Assembly (NCBI GenBank): GCA_023511995.1
Contig: JAIMAL010000009.1
Coordinates: 1-64,000 of the forward strand
Direction of reading: 5' to 3'
Source of the DNA: Burkholderiales bacterium
Lineage (GTDB): Bacteria > Pseudomonadota > Gammaproteobacteria > Burkholderiales > Thiobacteraceae
Length of the DNA stretch: 64,000 bases
Part shown: piece after piece, positions 16,747-25,326 of the stretch
Layout: each line of letters begins with the position of its first letter
Numbering within the stretch: the stretch's first letter is position 1
Position numbers and translations under genes: made by a program
The notes under the pieces: model-generated
Databases searched by the model: none
Told to the model about the DNA's origin: nothing
The model's input: only the letters and a program-made list of their open reading frames with translations

Positions 16747-17412
16747 CTACGGCAGCATCAGTGCGAAGACCGCTCCCCCATCGTCGCCATTGCGCAGGCG
16801 AACCCTGCCCCGGCGGCCGCCGTGTTCGTGGGCATAGGCGACGGCCTGGGCGAGGTAGAGGCCGAGGCCGCTGCCGTGGCGCGATTTCTGCGGCTCGATG
16901 GGCTTGTCCGCGAGGAGTTCGGCAGGGTAGCCGGCGCCGTCGTCCGCCACCGTGAAGACGAGCCAGCCCGCCTCCTGCGCCGCGGTCAGACGCACCGTCT
17001 CCCGCGCATAGAGGAGCGCGTTGTGGCCAGCATTGAGCAGCGCCGCCCGCACGAGCTCACGGTCGAAGAACCAGAAGGCCGGCAGATCCACGGCCATTTG
17101 GGTGTCGATTTGCAGCGGCCTTCCCGCCAGCGTCCTGAGTTCGGCGGCGATGTCCTCCACCACATCCGCCGGGCAGTGGGCCTCCTTGGCAAACGCCTGA
17201 CGTCCGCCATCCAGTTTGTAGAGGGTGAGCAGAGCGGCCATGCGGTCGTGGATGCGGCCACAAAGGAAGCGCGCCGCCGAAAGGGGCGACCTTTGCTGGG
17301 GTGCTGCCGTCGCCTCGAGGCCGTCAAGGAGCAGGGTAAGCTCGCCGACGAGGTTTTTGAGCTCATGGATGCCGGTGGCGGAGAGGGTGGCGAAGTCGAG
17401 ACGGTGACTCAT
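16747..17412 (-). CDS. Small histidine kinase with no obvious sensor domain
   Basis: 221 residues. The N-terminus has an H-box-like GIHELKNLVGEL (residues 15-26), where HELKN matches the phospho-acceptor region of some kinases. The HATPase domain follows: N-box NAGHNALLYA, G1 DDGAGYP, and G2 HGSGLGLYLAQAVA. There is no membrane segment or separate sensing domain. It overlaps the response-regulator/TPR gene upstream by 4 nt (ATGA), so the two are a pair. Input is probably taken from another protein or from the TPR partner. It could act as kinase or phosphatase; the sequence does not decide. Confidence 0.8.
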   Translation of the reverse strand: MSHRLDFATLSATGIHELKNLVGELTLLLDGLEATAAPQQRSPLSAARFLCGRIHDRMAALLTLYKLDGGRQAFAKEAHCPADVVEDIAAELRTLAGRPLQIDTQMAVDLPAFWFFDRELVRAALLNAGHNALLYARETVRLTAAQEAGWLVFTVADDGAGYPAELLADKPIEPQKSRHGSGLGLYLAQAVAYAHEHGGRRGRVRLRNGDDGGAVFALMLP

Positions 17413-19031
17413 CGGGCAACTCCATATTTGTGGGCCACGTCATCAGCGAGGCTTTCAATCACGCGCAGCTTGGCATGATGGGGCTCCCGTGCCCGGGCGA
17501 GGGCAAGGTAGTGGCGCACCTTCTCCATGCGCGCCTCGTCGAAGCCCCGCCGATCCATCAGCACCAGGGCGGCCTGGGCGGCGTTGAGCACGATCTGCAG
17601 ATTGTTGGGCAACCTGTCCGCCGCCTCGCTGAGCAACTGCACCGCGCCTTCCAGGTCTCCCTTCTGGGCGCGGCGCACGCCTTCGTTGTTGAGCTGGATG
17701 ATGGCCTGCACGCTGCCTTCCACCAGCGCCGCCCCTTCCGCCGCCCGCCCCGCCTCGGCATAAATCCGCTTGGCTTTTTCGATCAGGCTGCGGCTTTCGT
17801 GATTGCTTTTCACCGCGTGTTCCACGAGCTCCCGCGCCACCTCCTCCCGCCCCTGGCGCAAACAGGCTTCGGCAAGGGAAAGGGTGGCCTCTTCAGTAAG
17901 CCCGGCGAGCCCCCGCCGTTGAAGTTCCAGCGCCACTTCGAGGGCCTGCGTCGCACGGGTGGCATCGCCGGCCTGCCCGTGGATGAGGCTTTCCATCACG
18001 GCGGCGGTGAATTCCGTCTCCGGCGTGTCGTTGAAGTTTTTGCGCAGCTCGCGCACCGTGGCCAGCGCCTCGTCGATCCTGCCCTGCTTCAGTTGGACGC
18101 GGGATAGCCGGGCATAGTCGTCCGGCTGGCGGAAGAATGAAGTGCGGCCCCGTTCCACCACGGTGCGGAAGGCCTGCTCGGCGGCGGCCAGATCATCGTT
18201 GCGCAGCGCCAGTTCCCCCACCTGCCGTTGCCGCGTCAGGATGTAGGGCGAGGCGGCGGCCGCCCGGCTGAGCACCGCCTGCGCTTCCCGTGTCTTGCCA
18301 TTCGCCTCCAACACGCTGGCAAGCTCGTCATGGGCGGCCATGTATTCTGGCGCCTCCTCCACCACCTGCAGCAGGAGGACCTCCGCTTCCTCGCTTCGCC
18401 CCTGGGCGTGCAGTATTCGGGCAAGCCCCATGCGCGCCCAGGGGATGGCCCGCATTTCCATCACCCGCTGGTAGATCTTTTCTGCCTCGCCGAACTCGCC
18501 CTGGCTGACGTAAAGCTCCGCCAGCAGACGCAGAAAATCGAGGGTGTACTTGCCACCCGCCGCCACCGCCTGGCTGCACACCCGGATGGCCTCCGCCAGG
18601 TCGCCCGTCTCGATGAGCGCATGGATGGGGGCAAAGGCGGCTTTCTTCTCGAACACCCGCACCAGCCGGGTGCGCAGCGTCTCGGCGGTGAAGGGTTTGA
18701 CCAGATAATCGTCGGGTGCGAGCTCCACCGCCGACACCACGCGCTCGTAGGTGCGTTCCGCGGTGACCATGACGAACACCGTCTGCAGGCTGATGAGGCG
18801 GTTGTGGCGCAGTTGTTCCAACAACTGCTGGCCGTCGGCGCCCTCCCCCAGGAGATAATCGCAGACGATCACATCGTAGCTTCTGCTTTGCAGGCGACGC
18901 ACGACATCGTTGGCGCTTGTGGCCATGTCCGCATGGATGACGCCGAAGGCGCTGAGGGTGGTGCGCAGGGCCGAGCGCATGCCGGCCTGGTCATCCACGA
19001 TGAGGAAGCGCTTGCTGGAAAAATCGATCAT
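17409..19031 (-). CDS. Response regulator receiver domain fused to TPR repeats
   Basis: 540 residues from the ATG at 19031; a TTG at 19052 is an alternative, and the GGAGGA motif sits unusually close to the chosen ATG. Residues 5-125 are a receiver domain with acidic pair VDDQ (13-14), phospho-acceptor Asp near 58 (VIVCDYLLGEG) and the conserved Lys in DYLVKPF. The rest is tetratricopeptide-like helical repeats (GEFGEAEKIYQRVME, LHAQGRSEEAEVLLLQV, KTREAQAVLSRAAA and more) with no DNA-binding or enzymatic output. It probably relays phosphorylation into protein-protein contacts. It is cotranscribed with the small kinase; the target is unknown. Confidence 0.87.
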   Translation of the reverse strand: MIDFSSKRFLIVDDQAGMRSALRTTLSAFGVIHADMATSANDVVRRLQSRSYDVIVCDYLLGEGADGQQLLEQLRHNRLISLQTVFVMVTAERTYERVVSAVELAPDDYLVKPFTAETLRTRLVRVFEKKAAFAPIHALIETGDLAEAIRVCSQAVAAGGKYTLDFLRLLAELYVSQGEFGEAEKIYQRVMEMRAIPWARMGLARILHAQGRSEEAEVLLLQVVEEAPEYMAAHDELASVLEANGKTREAQAVLSRAAAASPYILTRQRQVGELALRNDDLAAAEQAFRTVVERGRTSFFRQPDDYARLSRVQLKQGRIDEALATVRELRKNFNDTPETEFTAAVMESLIHGQAGDATRATQALEVALELQRRGLAGLTEEATLSLAEACLRQGREEVARELVEHAVKSNHESRSLIEKAKRIYAEAGRAAEGAALVEGSVQAIIQLNNEGVRRAQKGDLEGAVQLLSEAADRLPNNLQIVLNAAQAALVLMDRRGFDEARMEKVRHYLALARAREPHHAKLRVIESLADDVAHKYGVAR

Positions 19032-19058
19032 TCCTCCGTTAACGGCAGCCAACCGCTT

Positions 19059-19925
19059 TTATTGAGCTGCCGGCCAGGTGGGCCGGGGATGGCCGGCAAG
19101 GAAGGGGGCGACGAAGCGCTCGCTCTCCGCCACGGTATGCCGGCCATCGGGGGCGGCGCCCAGATAGTCACCGTGATCGATGCGGCGCGCCGGGTTGGCG
19201 GCGGGCACCGGCGCGAGTCGGGACAGAATGGCCGCCTCCCGCTCCAGCGGGCCGGTGTAGCCCAGGGCGCGGCCCCAGCGTTCACCGAAGAGGAGGGTCT
19301 GGGTGAGGTCGCCCAGAGGGTAGGCCAGACGCAGCACCCAATCCTGCCGGGAAGCCAGTACCGCCACCTGCTCCGCGCGCAGGGTGGCTTCCCGATAGCC
19401 GAAGCGGCCGCTGCGTCCCAGACTGTCGTTGTCGATGGCCGGTGCCATCAGCACGATGCGATCGAGATCGAGACGGCCGGCACGGGCCAGACGCCGCGCC
19501 GCCTCCATCACCACCCGGCAACCCAGGCTGTGGCCGGCAAACGCAAGCCGTGTGTCGGCCTTAACGTGGGTGGTGAGCCACTTCCACAGGGCATCACCCG
19601 CATCGTCCGCATCGCGGCCCTCGAAGGGATAGGTCAGCGCCTTGGCCCAGCCGTCCCCGGGCCAGAGCACGGCCAGCATGGGTTCGGCCCAGCCTTCCGC
19701 GACGAGAAACTGCATGTAGCGGGAAAGGCTTGCGCGCCCCTCGCTGCGGTTCACGTTGTAGCCGTGCAGGAGTATCAGCAGGCGGCCACCCTGGCAGGCG
19801 GCGGTGAACTCGGCCACGCGCGCATCCCAATCCACTTCCCGACCATCGAGGAAACGATAGAGGTGGCCGGAAACCACGGCACCGCCCACTTCGCAGTCGC
19901 GCAGGTGCAGGCAGTAGAACATCAA
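19059..19925 (-). CDS. Alpha/beta-hydrolase of the DUF900 type
   Basis: 288 residues. The strand LLILLHGYNVNRSE and the nucleophile elbow FAGHSLGCRVVMEA (Ser near residue 128) are typical of alpha/beta hydrolases. IVLMAPAIDNDSL and the late HGDYLG may carry the acid and His of the triad. No signal peptide, so probably cytoplasmic. The overall form resembles esterase-like DUF900 proteins; the substrate cannot be read from the sequence. The start overlaps the stop of the upstream membrane gene by 4 nt (ATGA), so the two are coupled. Confidence 0.75.
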   Translation of the reverse strand: MMFYCLHLRDCEVGGAVVSGHLYRFLDGREVDWDARVAEFTAACQGGRLLILLHGYNVNRSEGRASLSRYMQFLVAEGWAEPMLAVLWPGDGWAKALTYPFEGRDADDAGDALWKWLTTHVKADTRLAFAGHSLGCRVVMEAARRLARAGRLDLDRIVLMAPAIDNDSLGRSGRFGYREATLRAEQVAVLASRQDWVLRLAYPLGDLTQTLLFGERWGRALGYTGPLEREAAILSRLAPVPAANPARRIDHGDYLGAAPDGRHTVAESERFVAPFLAGHPRPTWPAAQ

Positions 19926-20674
19926 CCGCGTCCTTTGAGGGCCTGCACCGCCGCCTGCAGGGCGGTGGCCAGGTCCTTGGCCACCGGCGCCAGGGGCACC
20001 GCGGCAATCCCCACGAGGAAGCAGGCCACCGGCGCCGCCCCCAAGGACAATCCCACGCCAAAGGCAATGGCCAGAGCCACCAGCATGGCCAGCACCTTGG
20101 TTTGGGTGACGTATTGCCGCTCCGCAAGCGCGAGCGCAGCATCGATGCGCGCGTCGATGGCATTTTCCAGGCGCGCGAGGGCAGCACGTTCGTCCTCCGT
20201 GGGGGCGCCTGCCTGCGCCGGTGACTCACCATAGGCGGGGGGCCTCAGCCCCCGCAGCCGCGACAGGGCCGTTGCGGCCTGCCCGGCCACGGCCGGGTCG
20301 ATGCCCAGGCGGCCGGCGATGGCGGCAATCTCCTCCGCTGGCAGAAGACCAAAGCCGATCCGCACCCCTTGGCGCAGGGTGCGGGGCAGGTCCCCCGCGC
20401 TGCGCCCGCTGCGGTACTGGGCCTTGAGCAGGTCCATGGCGTCCTGGCCGTAGGCGGCGGTGAGCGCGGGTAGCAGCGGGTCGAGGGCCACCCGGCTCAC
20501 ACCGATCCAGGTGCGTCCCCCGACGCCGGCGCGACGGGAAAAGAGCCGCTCGAAGCCAGCCAGGTCGACCCATGGCAAAAGCTTCAGCCCATCCACCACG
20601 CCATAGGCCGCCGCGCCCAACGCGCCCACCGCCAGGGCCGTGGTGCCCAGGTAGTCCGCAAGATTGTCGGCCAT
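19922..20674 (-). CDS. Membrane protein of unknown function
   Basis: 250 residues. A hydrophobic stretch near the N-terminus (TTALAVGALGAAAYGVVDGL) and two near the C-terminus (VLAMLVALAIAFGVGLSLGA and APVACFLVGIAAVPLAPVA) suggest three membrane segments. The middle part is soluble and helical, with a charged linker (TEDERAALARLENAIDARIDAAL). I recognise no family. It is coupled to the alpha/beta hydrolase by a 4-nt overlap and may anchor or regulate it. Confidence 0.65.
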   Translation of the reverse strand: MADNLADYLGTTALAVGALGAAAYGVVDGLKLLPWVDLAGFERLFSRRAGVGGRTWIGVSRVALDPLLPALTAAYGQDAMDLLKAQYRSGRSAGDLPRTLRQGVRIGFGLLPAEEIAAIAGRLGIDPAVAGQAATALSRLRGLRPPAYGESPAQAGAPTEDERAALARLENAIDARIDAALALAERQYVTQTKVLAMLVALAIAFGVGLSLGAAPVACFLVGIAAVPLAPVAKDLATALQAAVQALKGRG

Positions 20675-20749
20675 GTCACCGCCTCCATGCGCTTGTCATG
20701 GATACCATTACAGCACTTTTTGCGCGCGCAAGGCAGGGGGCCGCGCGCC

Positions 20750-21283
20750 TCAGGACCGGTAGCTTTCCGCCAGCGTCCGGTAGTGCCTTGCGGAATAGGC
20801 GAAGTAGGCGAGCTCGTCGGCGGTGAGGGGCCGCAGCGGCTTGGCCGGACGGCCGAGGTAGAGATAGCCGGATTCCAGCACCTTGCCTTCCGGCACCAGG
20901 CTGCCTGCGGCAAGCAGCACCCGCGGCTGCAGCACCGCCTTGTCCATGACGATGGATCCCATGCCAATGAGACATTCATCGCCAATGGTGCAGCCGTGAA
21001 GGATGACGCTGTGGCCCACCGTCACCCGTGCGCCGATGACAAGAGGCGCCCCTTCCGGGTCCCAGTCGCTCTTGTGGGAGACATGCAGCACGGCGAGGTC
21101 CTGGATGTTGGTGTCTTCGCCGATGAGGATGTAATTCACATCGCCGCGGATCACCGCCCCGGGCCAGACGGAAACGTGTTCACCCAGGGTCACTTCACCG
21201 ATGATCTGGGCGCTGGGATGGATGTAGCAGCTTGCCGGAATGACCGGTGTGGCCCCGTGATGGGAGAGGATGTTCTGGGCCAT
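20750..21283 (-). CDS. Gamma-class carbonic anhydrase-like hexapeptide protein
   Basis: 177 residues from the ATG at 21283; upstream extension to 21331 would run into the promoter of the divergent peptidase gene. The sequence is a left-handed beta-helix of hexapeptide repeats (PSAQIIGEVTLGEHVSVWPGAVIRGD) with metal-binding-type histidines in LHVSHK and VGHSVILHGCTIGDECLIGMG. This matches the YrdA/PaaY family, some of which have carbonic anhydrase activity and some of which do not. Activity here is not proven by sequence. Confidence 0.88.
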   Translation of the reverse strand: MAQNILSHHGATPVIPASCYIHPSAQIIGEVTLGEHVSVWPGAVIRGDVNYILIGEDTNIQDLAVLHVSHKSDWDPEGAPLVIGARVTVGHSVILHGCTIGDECLIGMGSIVMDKAVLQPRVLLAAGSLVPEGKVLESGYLYLGRPAKPLRPLTADELAYFAYSARHYRTLAESYRS

Positions 21284-21315
21284 GATGGGGAACCAATCGC
21301 AAACAAGGCTGCCAG

Positions 21316-21321
21316 TATAAT
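21316..21321 (+). promoter_or_regulatory. -10 hexamer upstream of oligopeptidase A
   Basis: A perfect TATAAT 28 nt before the prlC start and divergent from the carbonic anhydrase-like gene. I see no strong -35 at 16-18 nt upstream. Confidence 0.45.
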
Positions 21322-21349
21322 GCTTTCTCATCCTTGGGAAACAACGACC

Positions 21350-23389
21350 ATGAACCCGTTACTGGATTTCTCGGGACTGCCCCAGTTCCACAGAATCAAA
21401 CCGGAACATGTGACGCCGGCGGTGGACACGCTCCTTGCCGAAAATCGGGCGCTCGTGGCGCGGTTGGTGGCCGATCCAGCCCCTCCCACCTGGGAGGGGT
21501 TCGTCGCGCCCCTGGAGGATGCCAATGAACGCCTGTCCCGCGCCTGGGGGCAGGTCTCCCATCTCAACGCGGTGGTAAACACGCCGGAATTGCGGGAGGT
21601 CTACAACGCCAACCTGCCCCGGATCACCGAATACCATGCGGAGCTGTCCCAGCACCCGGGGCTTTACCGCAAATTCAAGACGCTGCGGGAAAGCCCGGAA
21701 TACGAGACCTTGAGCCACCCGCGACGGAAAGTCATCGACAACGAGCTGCGCGACTTCCGTCTCGGGGGAGCGGAGCTGCCGGAGGATAAGAAAGCCCGCT
21801 TCAAGGCGATCCAGGAGGAACTGGCAAGCCTTGCCGCCAAATTCGAGGAAAACCTCCTCGACACCACCAACGCCTTCGCCCGCTACGTGGAGGACGAAGG
21901 GGAGCTGGCTGGCCTGCCGTCCGACGTCCTACAGGCGGCACGGGAGGCAGCGGAACGGGATGGCCGCAGCGGCTTCAAGCTCACCCTGCATGCGCCTTCC
22001 TGGCTGCCGGTGATGCAGTATGCCGAAAACCGGGCCTTGCGGCAGGAGATGTACCGCGCCTATGTCACGCGCGCCTCTGAGTTCGGCCCGCCGGAGTGGG
22101 ACAATACGCCCCTCATCACCCGCATCCTCAAACTGCGCAAGGAAGCGGCGGCGTTGCTCGGTTTCGCCAACTACGCGGAGCTATCCCTTGCCACCAAGAT
22201 GGCCGACAGCCCCACCCAGGTGCTGGATTTCCTCAACGAGCTGGCGCGGCGTGCCCGTCCCTTCGCCCAGCGGGACCTGGCCGAACTCCTGGACTTCGCG
22301 CGAGCCCGTTACGGCGTGGACAAACTCGAGGCGTGGGACATCGCCTATTACTCGGAGAAGCTGCGGCAGGAGAAATACGGCTTTTCCGATGACGAGGTGA
22401 AGCAGTATTTCCCGGAACCTGCGGTGCTGGCGGGACTCTTCCGCCTGGTGGAAACCCTCTACGGCCTGAAGATTCATCAGACCCACGCCCCGGTGTGGCA
22501 CCCGGATGTGCGCTTCTTCAACATCACCGATCACACCGGTCAGCTGATCGGCCAGTTCTATCTTGACCTTTACGCCCGCAACGGCAAGCGGGGCGGCGCC
22601 TGGATGGACGAAGCCATCACCCGCCGGCGCAAGGCGACCGGCATTCAGACACCGGTGGCCTATCTCACCTGCAATTTCTCCGCGCCGGTGGGGGGCAGGC
22701 CCGCCCTCTTCACCCATGACGAAGTGATCACTCTTTTCCACGAGTTCGGCCATGGCCTGCATCATCTGCTGACGCGGGTGGAGGAACTGGGTGTGTCGGG
22801 AATCAACGGGGTGGAGTGGGATGCCGTCGAGCTGCCCTCCCAATTCATGGAAAACTTTTGCTGGGAGTGGGAAGTGGTCGCTCCCATGACCCGCCATGTG
22901 GAGACCGGCGAGCCCCTGCCGCGGGCGCTTTTCGACAAAATGGTGGCGGCGAAGAATTTCCAGAGCGGCATGCAGATGGTGCGCCAGATCGAATTCGCCC
23001 TCTTCGACATGCACCTCCACTACGATTTTGATCCGGAGGGGGACAAGACGCCGCTCGATCTCCTCGACGACATCCGGCGGCAGGTGGCCGTGGTCTTTCC
23101 GCCCTCCTACAACCGCTTCCCCAACAGCTTCGCCCACATCTTCGCCGGTGGCTATGCGGCGGGCTATTACAGCTACAAATGGGCGGAGGTCCTCTCCGCC
23201 GACGCCTACAGCCTGTTCGAGGAAAACGGGGTGCTCAATGCCGAAGTGGGCCAGCGCTTCCTCAATGAAATCCTCGGCACAGGTGGCTCCCGCAGCGCGC
23301 TCGAATCCTTCATCGCCTTCCGCGGCCGCAAGCCCAGCATCGACGCCCTGCTGCGCCACTCCGGCATGATGGAACCGCAAGCCGCATGA
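21350..23389 (+). CDS. prlC: Oligopeptidase A (M3 metallopeptidase)
   Basis: A cytoplasmic zinc peptidase that degrades short peptides, including cleaved signal peptides. ATG at 21350 gives 679 residues starting MNPLLDFSGLPQFHRIKPEHV, the family's normal start; the frame is open much further upstream but that part is antisense to the carbonic anhydrase-like gene. The zinc motif HEFGHGLHHLL (HExxH, His/Glu/His) is near residue 465. Full length for PrlC. Its stop overlaps the ATG of the following GNAT gene (ATGA). Confidence 0.94.
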   Translation: MNPLLDFSGLPQFHRIKPEHVTPAVDTLLAENRALVARLVADPAPPTWEGFVAPLEDANERLSRAWGQVSHLNAVVNTPELREVYNANLPRITEYHAELSQHPGLYRKFKTLRESPEYETLSHPRRKVIDNELRDFRLGGAELPEDKKARFKAIQEELASLAAKFEENLLDTTNAFARYVEDEGELAGLPSDVLQAAREAAERDGRSGFKLTLHAPSWLPVMQYAENRALRQEMYRAYVTRASEFGPPEWDNTPLITRILKLRKEAAALLGFANYAELSLATKMADSPTQVLDFLNELARRARPFAQRDLAELLDFARARYGVDKLEAWDIAYYSEKLRQEKYGFSDDEVKQYFPEPAVLAGLFRLVETLYGLKIHQTHAPVWHPDVRFFNITDHTGQLIGQFYLDLYARNGKRGGAWMDEAITRRRKATGIQTPVAYLTCNFSAPVGGRPALFTHDEVITLFHEFGHGLHHLLTRVEELGVSGINGVEWDAVELPSQFMENFCWEWEVVAPMTRHVETGEPLPRALFDKMVAAKNFQSGMQMVRQIEFALFDMHLHYDFDPEGDKTPLDLLDDIRRQVAVVFPPSYNRFPNSFAHIFAGGYAAGYYSYKWAEVLSADAYSLFEENGVLNAEVGQRFLNEILGTGGSRSALESFIAFRGRKPSIDALLRHSGMMEPQAA

Positions 23390-23829
23390 GGCTCTTCGAA
23401 GTGCAGGTGGTCGACTGGCAGGAGGCGGCGCCGCAACTCGCCCGCGTGCGGCGGGCGGTATTCATCGAGGAGCAGGGCGTGCCGGAGGCATTGGAGTGGG
23501 ATGGCGAGGACGCCGCGGCGGTGCACGTTTTGGCGCGCGCGTCGAATGGTGAACCCATCGGCACCGGGCGCCTCCTCATGCATGGCGGGCTCGCCCACAT
23601 CGGACGCATGGCGGTGGTGAAGCCCTGGCGGGGCCGCGGTGTGGGCAGTGCGCTGCTTGCGCGCCTGCTCAGCGAAGCCCGGCGCCTGGGCTGCCGGGAA
23701 GCAAAGCTCTCCGCCCAGACCCACGCCCTGCCCTTCTACGCGCGTTTCGGCTTCCGGCCGGAGGGCGAAGTATTCCTCGACGCGGGCATCCCCCATCGCC
23801 GCATGCGTTGCCTGCTGTCGCAGCGCTGA
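23386..23829 (+). CDS. GNAT-family N-acetyltransferase
   Basis: 147 residues. The acetyl-CoA-binding motif is clear as VVKPWRGRGVGSALLARLL (R-G-x-G-x-G/A, near residues 72-90). The N-terminus RRAVFIEEQGVPEALEWDGEDAAAVHVLA and the C-terminal ALPFYARFGFRPEGEVFLDAGIPHRRM resemble the YjcF/ElaA-type group of small GNAT proteins. Substrate unknown. Translation is coupled to prlC through an ATGA overlap, and the 3' end nearly meets the convergent symporter gene. Confidence 0.85.
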   Translation: MRLFEVQVVDWQEAAPQLARVRRAVFIEEQGVPEALEWDGEDAAAVHVLARASNGEPIGTGRLLMHGGLAHIGRMAVVKPWRGRGVGSALLARLLSEARRLGCREAKLSAQTHALPFYARFGFRPEGEVFLDAGIPHRRMRCLLSQR

Positions 23830-23832
23830 AAA

Positions 23833-25263
23833 CTAGCGGCTGCCGTGGCCCCCCCTGAGGGAACCCGCCACCATGCCCACGAGGCTTGCGAAAAAGCCCA
23901 CGAACTGGGCGGGCAGAGGGGCGCCCGCCGGCAGCAGAAATTCGGCGGCGATCCAGGCGACAAAGCCCAGCAGCATGGACAGCACCGCACCCCGGTTGTT
24001 GGCGCGCTTCCAGTACACACCGGCCGCCAGGGGCACGAAAGCCACCGCCAGCGTCACCTTGTAGGCATTCTCCACCATGGTGTGGATGGGCGTTTCCGCT
24101 TCCACCGACCATACCGCATAGGCCATCACCAGCACGGCGAACACCACCACCACGGCCTGGGTGATGCGCAGCAGGGCGTGCTGGGTCAGGCGATGAGCGG
24201 GCATGAATTCCTTGATGACGTTTTCCGAAATGGTCACCGCCGGGGCGAGCAGCGTGCCGGAGGCAGTGGACATGATCACCGACAGGAGCGCCCCGTAGAA
24301 AATGATCTGCGCAGCAAGGGGCAGGTGGTTCTTGACGAAGGCGGGCAACAGTTTCTGCACATCGGTCGCAAGGAGGGCGCCGGTGGTGGCCGGATCCACC
24401 AGCGAGGCGGCGTAGGTGAGATAGAGGGGCACGGCGGCAAAGAGGAGGTAGAGCACGCCACCGATCACCGTGCCCCAGACCGCGACGAATTCGTTCTTCG
24501 ACGAGTTGGCGCGCTGGAAAACGTCCTGCTGGGGCACGGAGCCCAGGCCCATGGTGAAGAGGCCGGCGGCGAAGCTGATCACCGCCCCCCACTCCAGGGG
24601 CGGCCAGAACTGAAACTTGCCCGCCGCCGCGGCATGTTGCACCACCGGCATCACCCCGCCCACCTGGGGCATGCTGCCCACGAGAAAAGCAATCCACAAA
24701 AGGCCGATGACGATCACCGTCATCTGCACGAAAGTGGTGAGGGCAACCGACCACATGCCGCCAAAGAGCGTGTACAGGGCCACCACGCCGCCACCGATGA
24801 GAATGCCCTGCGCCTGGGTGATGAGACCATCGGACAGCACGTTGAACACCAGCCCCAGCGCCACCACCTGCGCCGACACCCAGCCCAGGTAGGAAGCCGC
24901 GATGGCGAGCGCCATGACGATCTCCACCGGCCGGCTGTAACGCTTGCGGAAGAAATCGCCCAAGGTGACGAGTTTCATGCGGTAGAGGGGACGGGCGAAA
25001 AACAGGCCAAAGAGGATCAGCGCCAGGGTGGCGCCGAAGGGATCGGAAATCGTGGCGCCGAGGTTTTCCCTCATGAAAGTGGCGGGAATGCCCAGCACCG
25101 TCTCGGCGCCGAACCAGGTGGCGAACACCATGGCCACGACGATGATCATGGGCAGCGACTGCCCGGCGGTGATGTAGTCCTTCGCGGTGTGCACGCGGGT
25201 TGCTGCATAGACACCGATGCCGATGGAAATCACCAGGTAGAGAATGACGAAACCGAGGAGCAT
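23833..25263 (-). CDS. Sodium:solute symporter (SSS family)
   Basis: 476 residues and about 13 hydrophobic segments along the whole length. Family landmarks include AKDYITAGQSLPMIIVVAMVFATWFGAETVLGIP near residues 27-60 and the central GGMWSVALTTFVQMTVIVIGLL. The family takes up solutes such as proline, pantothenate or acetate with sodium; the substrate here cannot be read. It stands alone, convergent with the GNAT gene and separated from ubiB by about 60 nt. Confidence 0.85.
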   Translation of the reverse strand: MLLGFVILYLVISIGIGVYAATRVHTAKDYITAGQSLPMIIVVAMVFATWFGAETVLGIPATFMRENLGATISDPFGATLALILFGLFFARPLYRMKLVTLGDFFRKRYSRPVEIVMALAIAASYLGWVSAQVVALGLVFNVLSDGLITQAQGILIGGGVVALYTLFGGMWSVALTTFVQMTVIVIGLLWIAFLVGSMPQVGGVMPVVQHAAAAGKFQFWPPLEWGAVISFAAGLFTMGLGSVPQQDVFQRANSSKNEFVAVWGTVIGGVLYLLFAAVPLYLTYAASLVDPATTGALLATDVQKLLPAFVKNHLPLAAQIIFYGALLSVIMSTASGTLLAPAVTISENVIKEFMPAHRLTQHALLRITQAVVVVFAVLVMAYAVWSVEAETPIHTMVENAYKVTLAVAFVPLAAGVYWKRANNRGAVLSMLLGFVAWIAAEFLLPAGAPLPAQFVGFFASLVGMVAGSLRGGHGSR

Positions 25264-25326
25264 GGCTGGTCCTTTTCCTCAATCAACCCCGCAGCAGGCG
25301 GATTATAAAGGAGGTCCTCTCCCGCC

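Noticed and set aside
18228-20234. A 668-residue plus-strand frame antisense to the TPR protein and hydrolase genes
   Set aside because: His/Gly/Arg-rich shadow translation with no recognisable motif.
20687-21349. Upstream extension of oligopeptidase A
   Set aside because: It runs antisense through the carbonic anhydrase-like gene and a TATAAT promoter; family start is at 21350.
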